The notes beneath the pieces are model-generated. The model saw nothing but the letters and a program-made list of their open reading frames with translations, had not been told where the DNA came from and did no database searches. 64,000 nt of DNA from Sphingomonas sp. FARSPH (GTDB taxonomy: Bacteria > Pseudomonadota > Alphaproteobacteria > Sphingomonadales > Sphingomonadaceae): positions 806,001 to 870,000 of the forward strand of contig NZ_CP029985.1 of assembly GCF_003355005.1 (NCBI RefSeq), written 5' to 3'. Position 1 is the first letter of the stretch, and each line of letters begins with the position of its first letter. Shown one piece after another: positions 51,761-59,162 of this stretch. The translations under genes and the position numbers were made by a program.

Positions 51761-52195
51761 ATGATCCTGGGCTATGCCGGCTTGTTGCCACAGGTCGCGG
51801 CGGTGGCGATCACGGTGTTCGACCCGCGGCTGGGCCTCGGCGCGATGTTCGCGTTCGGCTATGCCGCACTGATCCTGAGCTTTCTCGGCGGCATCTGGTG
51901 GGGCTTTGCGATGCAGGCCGCGCATGGCGAGGTGGAGGATCGTGGCCAGGGGCGCATCGCCGGCCTCGCCGTGGCGCCGCCGCTGGTCGCTTCGGCGCTG
52001 ATCCTTCTGACGATCTGCCGCGTCCTGCCGGTGGGATGGGCGCTGGTGCTGATGGGCGTCGCGCTGTTCCTGACGCTCCGCGTCGACCGCTGGCTGGCGA
52101 CGACGGGCGTCGCGCCGAAAGGCTGGCTGGCGATGCGCGGGCCGCTGTCGATCGGCCTCGGCTTGCTCACCATCGCATGCGGGCTGGTGGCCTGA
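51761..52195 (+). CDS. DUF3429 family membrane protein
   Basis: 144 aa from the ATG at 51761, with GGGGAA six bases upstream. Five hydrophobic segments; LGYAGLLPQVAAVAITVFD at the front and LILSFLGGIWWGFAMQA in the middle are the DUF3429 marks. Function is unknown. The 226-bp gap upstream to rpiB (51535-51760) shows no further gene. It converges with hemA, the stops being a few bases apart. Confidence 0.82.
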   Translation: MILGYAGLLPQVAAVAITVFDPRLGLGAMFAFGYAALILSFLGGIWWGFAMQAAHGEVEDRGQGRIAGLAVAPPLVASALILLTICRVLPVGWALVLMGVALFLTLRVDRWLATTGVAPKGWLAMRGPLSIGLGLLTIACGLVA

Positions 52196-52202
52196 GGCGG
52201 CG

Positions 52203-53444
52203 CTACGCCGCCTTGCGCAGGTCGAGCCGGCCCCAGATTTCGACGAGCGCGTCGGTCAGGTCGCGCATCATCGCCTCATCGTGGCTCGGCCCGGGCGTGA
52301 AGCGCAGCCGCTCGGTGCCGCGCGGCACGGTCGGATAATTGATCGGCTGGACGTAGACGCCATATTCGGCGAGCAGGATGTCGCTGATCTTCTTCGCCTT
52401 GACCGGATCGCCGACCATCACCGGGACGATATGCGTCTCGCCCAGCATCACCGGCAGCCCCGCATCGCGCAGCATTTCCTTCAGCGTCGTCGCCGCGGCC
52501 TGTTGCCCCGCACGCTCGACGCTGGAGCCCTTCAGATGCCGCACGCTCGCCAGCACGCCCGCGACGAGCACCGGCGACAGGCTGGTGGTGAAGATGAACC
52601 CCGGCGCATAGGAGCGGATGACGTCGACGATCGTGCGGTCCGCGGCGATATAGCCGCCCATCACGCCGAATGCCTTGCCCAGCGTCCCCTCGATGATCGT
52701 CAGCCGGTGCGCGACGCCGTCCCGTTCCGAAATGCCGCCGCCGCGCGGCCCGTACATGCCGACCGCATGCACCTCGTCGAGGTAGGTCAAAGCATTGTAT
52801 TTGTCGGCAAGGTCGCAGATCGCGGCGATCGGCGCGACGTCGGCCTCCATCGAATAGACGCTTTCGAACGCGATCAGCTTGGGCACCGCCGGGTCTTCCG
52901 CGGCGAGCAGTTCCTCGAGATGCGCCAGATCGTTGTGGCGGAAGATCCGCTTCTCGCACCCGGCGTTGCGGATGCCCGCGATCATCGAGGCGTGGTTCAA
53001 TTCGTCGGAAAAGATGACGCAACCGGGCAGGATCTTCGCCATCGTCGACAGCGTCGCCTCGTTCGAGACATAGCCGCTGGTGAACAGCAGCGCCGCTTCC
53101 TTGCCGTGCAGATCGGCGAGTTCGCCCTCCAGGTCGACGTGATAATGCGTGTTGCCGCCGATGTTGCGCGTGCCGCCGGAACCCGCGCCGACGTCGTGCA
53201 GTGCCTCTTCCATCGCGGCGATCACCTTCGGGTGCTGGCCCATCGCCAGATAGTCGTTCGAGCACCAGACGGTGATCGGCTTGGGCCCGTTATGCCCCGC
53301 GAAGCAGCGCGCGTTGGGGAACATGCCCTTGTTGCGCAGGATGTCGATGAAGACGCGGTAGCGCCCCTCGGCATGCAGCCGGTCGATCGCCTGGGTGAAG
53401 ACGCGGGCATAATCCACGCGCGCCTCGGTCACGTCGCTGTCCAT
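52203..53444 (-). CDS. hemA: 5-aminolevulinate synthase
   Basis: 413 aa from the ATG at 53442-53444 (MDSDVTEARVDYARVF); a GTG eight codons upstream is possible. It condenses glycine with succinyl-CoA, the C4 route to heme found in alphaproteobacteria. NDYLAMGQHPKV, GSGGTRNIGGNTHYHVDLE, DEVHAVGMYGPRGGG and Schiff-base K257 in GTLGKAFG are present. It is single-gene, with a weak Shine-Dalgarno. Confidence 0.96.
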   Translation of the reverse strand: MDSDVTEARVDYARVFTQAIDRLHAEGRYRVFIDILRNKGMFPNARCFAGHNGPKPITVWCSNDYLAMGQHPKVIAAMEEALHDVGAGSGGTRNIGGNTHYHVDLEGELADLHGKEAALLFTSGYVSNEATLSTMAKILPGCVIFSDELNHASMIAGIRNAGCEKRIFRHNDLAHLEELLAAEDPAVPKLIAFESVYSMEADVAPIAAICDLADKYNALTYLDEVHAVGMYGPRGGGISERDGVAHRLTIIEGTLGKAFGVMGGYIAADRTIVDVIRSYAPGFIFTTSLSPVLVAGVLASVRHLKGSSVERAGQQAAATTLKEMLRDAGLPVMLGETHIVPVMVGDPVKAKKISDILLAEYGVYVQPINYPTVPRGTERLRFTPGPSHDEAMMRDLTDALVEIWGRLDLRKAA

Positions 53445-53542
53445 GGGATGCCCATGTAAACGGCGCACGGGGCGCTTGCCAGAAGAGAATGACGCTCAGC
53501 GTGATCGAAGGGTTGGGCATTTTGTCCCACGGTCGACGAACG

Positions 53543-54346
53543 CTACAGCGCTTCCGCGGTCCCGAAGCCTTGCTCGCGCAGGCCCGCGGCGATCGCCCTT
53601 TCGCGATCCCCGAGATGCGTGAAGATCAGGCGATCGGGCGCCGGGTCGGCGGGCCAGTCCTGCCCGTCGGTCAGCGCGGCGATGCGGCGCGCGATACCGG
53701 GGCCGCCGTCGACGAAGCGCACGCCGGGAGCGGCCACCGCCAGTTCCTCGGCCAGCAGCGGGAAGTGGGTGCAGGCGTTGACGATGACGTCGATCGCCTC
53801 ACCGCCCGGCTGGCCGAACAGCCCGGCGAGTTCGCCCGCCACCGCATCGGCGGGCACCGGCTCGCCCGCCAGCTTCGCTTCCGCCAGCGCGACGAGCCGC
53901 GCCGATCCATGGCGCAGCACGCGGCAGTCGGCGGCGAAACGTGCCGCGAGATCGTCGACATAGGGCTGGCGCACCGTCGCCTCCGTGCCGAGCACGCCGA
54001 TCGCGCGCGCCACGCTCAGCGCCGCGGCAGGCTTTATCGCGGGCACGGTGCCGACCACGGGCAGGTCGAGCGCCGCGCGCACCGCGGGCAGCGCGATCGT
54101 GGAGGCGGTGTTGCAGGCGATGACGACGAGCCGCGGGCGATAGCGTTCGACCAGGCGGCCGAGCAGCGCGGGGACGCGCGCCGCAATCTCGCCTTCAGAC
54201 TTGATGCCATAGGGGAAGGCCGCCGAATCGGCGGCATAGACGATCGGCGCCTGCGGCAGCAGCGCGCGCGTCGGGGTGACGACCGACAGGCCGCCGACGC
54301 CGGAATCGAAGAACAGGATAGGCCGTGCGTCCATGCGCGGCGGCAT
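53543..54346 (-). CDS. murI: Glutamate racemase
   Basis: 267 aa; the second ATG (54334, MDARPILFFDSGVGG) is an equally good start. It makes D-glutamate for peptidoglycan. FFDSGVGGL (12-20), the catalytic C78 in IACNTAS, and the second cysteine in VNACTHFPLLAEE are present. It is divergent from plsY with a 143-bp gap. No strong ribosome-binding site is visible. Confidence 0.95.
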   Translation of the reverse strand: MPPRMDARPILFFDSGVGGLSVVTPTRALLPQAPIVYAADSAAFPYGIKSEGEIAARVPALLGRLVERYRPRLVVIACNTASTIALPAVRAALDLPVVGTVPAIKPAAALSVARAIGVLGTEATVRQPYVDDLAARFAADCRVLRHGSARLVALAEAKLAGEPVPADAVAGELAGLFGQPGGEAIDVIVNACTHFPLLAEELAVAAPGVRFVDGGPGIARRIAALTDGQDWPADPAPDRLIFTHLGDRERAIAAGLREQGFGTAEAL

Positions 54347-54489
54347 AGGTCGGGGGCGGCCCCCGCGTCCAGCGCGGGGCGCGTATACGGCGCATGTCCG
54401 ACGCCGGACGAAGCATGGCGCGCGCCATCGAGATGATGGCCAAGCGGGATCGACGGCGTTATTGAGGCAGGCGTTGTAGAGGGGGCCGT

Positions 54490-55098
54490 TTGCAGACCGA
54501 AATTCTCTGGATCGCGCCGACGTGCGCGCTGCTGCTCGGGTATCTGCTGGGCTCGATCCCGTTCGGCGTCATCCTGACGCGGATCGGCGGCGCGGGCGAT
54601 CTGCGTACGATCGGGTCTGGCAATATCGGCGCAACGAACGTGCTGCGCACCGGGCGCAAGGGGCTGGCCGCGGCGACGTTGCTGCTCGACCTGTTGAAGG
54701 GCGCGGTCGCGGTGTGGCTGGTCGCCTGGCTGTTCCCGGGTGACGAGATGATCGCCGCGGCGGCCGCGTTCATCGGCCATTGCTATCCCGTGTGGTTGCG
54801 CTTTCGCGGCGGCAAGGGGGTCGCGACGCTGATGGGCATCGTGCTCGCGCTGCACTGGCCGATGGGCCTCGTCTATGCGGTGGTGTGGCTCGGGCTGCTG
54901 GCCAGCCTGCGCATCTCGTCGGTCGCGGGGATGGCCGCGGCGGTCAGCGCCCCGGTCAGCGGCGCGGCGTTCGGGCGGTTCGACCTCGTCATGCTGCTGC
55001 TCGGCCTTGCCGCGATCGTGCTGTGGAAGCACCGTGAGAATATCGAGCGGCTGGCGGCCGGCGACGAGCCGCGCATCGGCGGCAGGAAGGCGCGCTGA
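54490..55098 (+). CDS. plsY: Acyl-phosphate glycerol-3-phosphate acyltransferase PlsY
   Basis: 202 aa from a TTG at 54490 with GAGGGGG upstream. Five membrane spans and the three PlsY loops are visible: GSIPFGVIL, SGNIGATNVLRTGRKG and FRGGKGVATLMG, then WKHRENIERL. It carries out the first acylation in phospholipid synthesis from acyl-phosphate. It is followed after one base by dprA. Confidence 0.96.
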   Translation: MQTEILWIAPTCALLLGYLLGSIPFGVILTRIGGAGDLRTIGSGNIGATNVLRTGRKGLAAATLLLDLLKGAVAVWLVAWLFPGDEMIAAAAAFIGHCYPVWLRFRGGKGVATLMGIVLALHWPMGLVYAVVWLGLLASLRISSVAGMAAAVSAPVSGAAFGRFDLVMLLLGLAAIVLWKHRENIERLAAGDEPRIGGRKAR

Positions 55099-55099
55099 C

Positions 55100-56191
55100 T
55101 TGGCCGGCGAAGGGGCCGGAGACGGCAGCGACCGCCTCCGCCTGATCCGTACGCCGGGCGTCGGCCCGGTCACCTATCGCCAGCTCATCGCCCGCTTCGG
55201 CACCGCCGCCGCGGCGATCGAGGCGTTGCCGACGCTGGCCCGGCGCGGCGGCGGCAATGCGCCGGCCGTGCCCGACGCGCGGCTCGTCGCGCGCGAGATG
55301 GCGGCGACCGCGCAATTCGGCGCGCGATACGTCTTCCTCGGTGCGCCCGACTATCCGGCGCTGCTTGCCGAACTCGACAGCGCCCCGCCCGCGCTGATCG
55401 TGCGCGGCGACATGGCGCTGACGCAGGCGCCGTGCGTCGCGCTGGTCGGCGCGCGCAACGCGTCCGCCGCCGCGTGCCGCTTCGCGCGCGGGCTGGCGCA
55501 CGAACTGGCGGCGGGGGGCGTGACCGTCGTCTCCGGCCTCGCGCGCGGAATCGACACCGCGGCGCATGGCGGGGCGATGCCGCGCACGATCGGCGTGATC
55601 GCGAGCGGCATCGACGTCGTCTTCCCGCCCGAGAACGCCGCCCTGCAGGAAGACGTGGCGCGCGCCGCGCTGCTGATCGCCGAACAGCCGCCGGGCACGC
55701 AGCCGCTGGCGCGCAACTTCCCGTCGCGCAACCGCATCATCGCCGGCCTGGCGATCGGCACGGTAGTGGTGGAGGCAGCGCCGCGGTCCGGCTCACTCAT
55801 CACCGCGCGGCTGGCGAACGAGGCGGGGCGCGAGGTGATGGCGGTGCCCGGCAGTCCGATCGATCCGCGCGCGCAGGGGTGCAACCTGTTGATCCGCGAA
55901 GGCGCGACGCTGATCCAGACCGCCGCCGACGTGCTGGAGCAGATCCGCCCGATCGACCCGCGTGCCGTCCGCGCGCCGTCAGCGGGCTATGGCGCCCCGC
56001 CCCCCGCCGATGCCAGTGACCACGAGCGCGCCGCCGTTCTCTCGCTGCTCGGCCCGGTTGCCGCGCCGGTCGACGAACTGATTCGCCAGAGCGGCCTTGC
56101 GCCCGCTGTCGTGCAGACGGTGCTGCTGGAACTGGAACTGGCGGGGCGACTGGAACGGCACGCGGGCGGGCGGGTCAGCCTGAATGGCTAG
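55100..56191 (+). CDS. dprA: DNA processing protein DprA
   Basis: 363 aa from a TTG at 55100. A short SAM-like N-terminus is followed by the Rossmann DprA core: VALVGARNASAAACRFARGL, VVSGLARGIDTAAHGG, FPSRNRIIAGLAIGTVVVEA and SGSLITARLANEAGREVMAV, then a C-terminal winged helix (VDELIRQSGLAPAVVQTVLL). DprA loads RecA on incoming single strands in transformation. plsY-dprA order is frequent in this class. Confidence 0.95.
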   Translation: MAGEGAGDGSDRLRLIRTPGVGPVTYRQLIARFGTAAAAIEALPTLARRGGGNAPAVPDARLVAREMAATAQFGARYVFLGAPDYPALLAELDSAPPALIVRGDMALTQAPCVALVGARNASAAACRFARGLAHELAAGGVTVVSGLARGIDTAAHGGAMPRTIGVIASGIDVVFPPENAALQEDVARAALLIAEQPPGTQPLARNFPSRNRIIAGLAIGTVVVEAAPRSGSLITARLANEAGREVMAVPGSPIDPRAQGCNLLIREGATLIQTAADVLEQIRPIDPRAVRAPSAGYGAPPPADASDHERAAVLSLLGPVAAPVDELIRQSGLAPAVVQTVLLELELAGRLERHAGGRVSLNG

Positions 56192-56198
56192 GCCGCCG

Positions 56199-57317
56199 TC
56201 AGGAACGCGTGGCGAGCGGCGTGGGGGCGACATCGGGCGCGCGCTCGTCGGACCCCGATCGGATCCGGCCGATCGTGTCGGACATCGACCTGGCCGTCAT
56301 CGCCGTTTCGTCGATCGCCGCGGTGATGGCCGTCACTTTCGCCGATTGGCCGGTGAACGCCGACCGCAGGTGTTCCGCACGCTCGATCACCTTGGCGACG
56401 CCCTCTCGCACCGAAGCGTTGGCGCTGACCGCCGCGCTGACCGAGGCGCGGACCGCATCGACCTTGGCGGCGATGCTGTCCGTCGCCCGCGCCGTCTGGC
56501 TGGCGAGGCTCTTCACCTCTTGCGCAACGACGGAGAATCCCCGGCCGGCGTCGCCGGCGCGCGCGGCCTCGATCGTCGCATTGAGCGCCAGCAGGTTGGT
56601 GTGGCCGGCAATCTCGCGGATCAGGGTGACGATGGACGCGATCTCGACCGCATGCTGCGCGAGGTCGCGCGAAATCGTCTCTGTCCGCGTCGCTTCGTCC
56701 GCGGCGCGGACGGTGATGGCGTGGGCCGATTCGAATTCGGCCTGGGCCTCGTCGATCGCGGTGATCAGGCCCGCCGCAGTCCGGGCCGAATCGTGCATCG
56801 CCGCAGCGGCCCGTTCGGCCGCGGTCGTGATCTGGACCGTCATGAGCGCGATCTTGGTTTCTGCCTCCTTGCGCGCCTTGATGTCGACGTGCGTGCCGAC
56901 CAGGCGCGATGGCCGTCCGTCGTCGCCATGATTGAGGACGCGCCCGCGTGCCAACACCCATCCCCAGCTGCCGTCCTTGCAGCGCAGGCGGTGCTCGCAC
57001 TCGTAAAACGACGTCTCGCCGCTGAAATGCTGTTCGATCAGCTTGCGCGCGCGCGGTTCGTCGTCCGGGTGGACCAGCGCCGCCCACGTGTCGACGTGAC
57101 CGACCAGTTCGCCGGGCGCGTAACCCAGCATGAGCAGCCACACGTCCGAAAACCAGCATTCCCCGGTTTCGATGTTCCAGTCCCAGATGCCCGCACTGCC
57201 CGCGTCCAGCGCGGAAAGCAGCCGCTGCTCACGGTCGAGCGAATGCTGCAGCTGTAAGGCGAGCGATCCGTCTTCGACCGCGTCCGGCGCAACGACTGCA
57301 GCATGATTGCTGACCAT
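56199..57317 (-). CDS. Soluble PAS-domain methyl-accepting chemotaxis-type protein
   Basis: 372 aa, no membrane segment. A PAS-3 domain (about 35-150: SAGIWDWNIETGECWFSDVW, GYAPGELVG, HRLRCKDGSWGWVLARGRVL) is followed by a short MCP signalling region with the hairpin tip IREIAGHTNLLALNATIEAA, RAGDAGRGFSVVAQEVKSLA. It is a cytoplasmic receptor that would talk to CheA, perhaps sensing redox or a small ligand. No che or flagellar genes lie nearby. The 360-bp gap upstream (57318-57677) holds only promoter-like sequence. Confidence 0.92.
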   Translation of the reverse strand: MVSNHAAVVAPDAVEDGSLALQLQHSLDREQRLLSALDAGSAGIWDWNIETGECWFSDVWLLMLGYAPGELVGHVDTWAALVHPDDEPRARKLIEQHFSGETSFYECEHRLRCKDGSWGWVLARGRVLNHGDDGRPSRLVGTHVDIKARKEAETKIALMTVQITTAAERAAAAMHDSARTAAGLITAIDEAQAEFESAHAITVRAADEATRTETISRDLAQHAVEIASIVTLIREIAGHTNLLALNATIEAARAGDAGRGFSVVAQEVKSLASQTARATDSIAAKVDAVRASVSAAVSANASVREGVAKVIERAEHLRSAFTGQSAKVTAITAAIDETAMTARSMSDTIGRIRSGSDERAPDVAPTPLATRS

Positions 57318-57361
57318 TATGTTTTCGACCCTCAGCCCAAGTAAAGACCCTGTTGATCAAA

Positions 57362-57381
57362 GTTAAGGTTCAAAGGTTAAC
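57362..57381. promoter_or_regulatory. Inverted repeat with two TTAA half-sites upstream of the chemoreceptor gene
   Basis: GTTAAGGTTCAAAGGTTAAC lies about 45 bp upstream of the chemoreceptor start, facing it. TTAA motifs 14 bp apart recall CtrA half-sites, but the spacing (10 bp between) is not the standard 7, so this is only a candidate operator. The surrounding sequence is AT-richer than its neighbours. Confidence 0.3.
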
Positions 57382-57677
57382 TCTTTCCGCTGAATTGGCG
57401 CCGATGCGATGGGGATGCGAGCATGGCGGCCGGGCGGGACGGGACGGCAGGCCCTCTAACACGCTGATGAGGAAAAACTTTTTGAAGATACGTCCGGTTT
57501 CGGGCGAAGCGGGTCCGGCTCGGCCGCTTCGCGAAGGCCGGGCCGATCGGCGCGCCGCCGCGTGCCGCCCGTCTTCCGCAGCATCGCCGCCCGAAACGCC
57601 TATTGCCGCCAACCCGTCAATCCGCAATTCAGCCTCGCGCGCGCAGGGCGCATTGCCGGGGCGACGGACGGAACGGG

Positions 57678-58391
57678 ATGACGGACTGGATCAACGATCG
57701 CGACCGGCTGGTCGACCACAGCCTGTCCGCGCTGCTGATCGTCCAGGGCGTGACGTTGTTCGTCGTCGTGCCGCTGGCGCGGGACTGGGCGGTCGGGCGC
57801 ACCTTGCTCGACCTGTGCCACCTCGCCTTTGCCGCGATCTGCATCGGCATCCTGACGCGACACCGGCTGGTGCAGGGGCTGCTCGCCGCCTCGATCGCGC
57901 TGCTCGTCGCCTGGCCGCTGTTCGGGCTGCGGGTGACGCATATGCTGCGCCTCGACCCGGTCGAACAGCATGAGGCGATCGCCTTTGCCGCGCTCGTGTT
58001 CAACGGCGCGGTGACTGGCGTCGTCGCGCAGCACGTCTTCGCCGCCGGCCGCGTCACCGCGCATCGCATCCGTGGCGCGGTGCTGCTGTATCTCAACATC
58101 GCCGCGCTGTTCGCGGTACTCTACGGCATCGTCGCGATGCATGTCGGCCACGCCTTTTCCGGCCCCGACGTGTTGCACGCGCCGCCCGAACGATCGACCG
58201 CGGCGTTCACCTATTTCAGCCTGACGACGATCACGACGACGGGCTATGGCGATATCGTGCCCGCCGCGGCGCTGACGCGCAGCCTCGCCAACCTCGAGGC
58301 GGTGATCGGCCAGCTGTTCCCCGCCACATTGCTCGCGCGGCTGGTCGGCCTGCATCTCGTCCACGAACAGCGGGATAGGCGGCGGGACTGA
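57678..58391 (+). CDS. Two-pore-loop-type potassium channel protein
   Basis: 237 aa from the ATG at 57678 (MTDWINDRDRLVDHSLSALL). Several membrane spans; the last pair surrounds a pore helix and selectivity filter in FTYFSLTTITTTGYGDIVPA, the TTTGYGD signature of K+ channels. No RCK or cyclic-nucleotide domain is attached. An N-terminal sensor-like set of spans (about 20-110) precedes the pore. It converges with a TMEM175-type gene, itself a K+ channel family. Confidence 0.88.
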   Translation: MTDWINDRDRLVDHSLSALLIVQGVTLFVVVPLARDWAVGRTLLDLCHLAFAAICIGILTRHRLVQGLLAASIALLVAWPLFGLRVTHMLRLDPVEQHEAIAFAALVFNGAVTGVVAQHVFAAGRVTAHRIRGAVLLYLNIAALFAVLYGIVAMHVGHAFSGPDVLHAPPERSTAAFTYFSLTTITTTGYGDIVPAAALTRSLANLEAVIGQLFPATLLARLVGLHLVHEQRDRRRD

Positions 58392-58409
58392 CCGCCGCAG
58401 GGGTCCACC

Positions 58410-59060
58410 TCAGGCGTCCGCCCGTCGCGCCGCCCGGCGCGCGACCAGCAGGGCGATCAGCGGCGCGCCGATCATCAGCACGACCAGCGCGGCGATCCAC
58501 GTCACCATGCCCGCGGCAAAGGCGCCGACGCCGATGATGATCGAAATCCAGCTGCGTTGCAGAAACGGCCGCAGGTCCGCGGGCGAGATGCCCTCGTCGA
58601 GCAACGCCGGGTTGCGCACGATCGCACGGATCACCTGGCGGTTGAGCAGGCCGAGCAGGATCAGCCAGCCGGTGTAGAAACAGATGCCGACACGCAGCTG
58701 CACATATTCGCTGATCACCGCGGTCGGAAACGGCATGAACGCGACGCCGAGCAGCAGCAGCAGGTTCACCACCACCAGCCTTTTGTCCGCCGCCTTAAGC
58801 AGCCCCATCACCTCGTGATGCGCGAGCCAGAAGCGGCCGAGCACGAGGAAGCTGACGAGGAAACCGACGTAATTGGGAATGAGGCCGAGCAGCGCCTGCC
58901 CCAGGTCCGGCCCGGTCGGCTGGTGCAGATGCGGCAACCGCACCTCGACGACGAGCAGGGTCATCGCGATCGCGAACACCGCGTCGGAGAAGAAGGTCAG
59001 CCGTTCCAGCTGTGCCCGTTCCCGCGCCTCGCGCGCGCCGCCGCCGGTCACGGCTTGCAC
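58410..59060 (-). CDS. TMEM175/DUF1211-family potassium channel-like protein
   Basis: About 216 aa from a GTG at 59058-59060 (GGGA six bases before it); GTGs at 59081 and 59051 are alternatives. The first helix RLTFFSDAVFAIAMTLLVVE holds the FSDAVFAI pore motif of TMEM175. Four or five more spans follow, including FLVLGRFWLAHHEVM. Bacterial members are K+-permeable channels without a TVGYG filter. A basic tail ARRAARRADA ends the protein. It is divergent from topA. Confidence 0.85.
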   Translation of the reverse strand: MQAVTGGGAREARERAQLERLTFFSDAVFAIAMTLLVVEVRLPHLHQPTGPDLGQALLGLIPNYVGFLVSFLVLGRFWLAHHEVMGLLKAADKRLVVVNLLLLLGVAFMPFPTAVISEYVQLRVGICFYTGWLILLGLLNRQVIRAIVRNPALLDEGISPADLRPFLQRSWISIIIGVGAFAAGMVTWIAALVVLMIGAPLIALLVARRAARRADA

Positions 59061-59162
59061 CGTGCGTCCCGCAATCCCCACATCCCTGCCTGCCCCCTGT
59101 TGACAGCAACCGCGCAGGCTTTCCACCCTCGCGCGTACACGCAAGGACCTTATACGCACCCC

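Noticed and set aside
57362..57381. A standard CtrA box upstream of the chemoreceptor gene
   Set aside because: The TTAA half-sites are 10 bp apart instead of 7; recorded only as a low-confidence inverted repeat.
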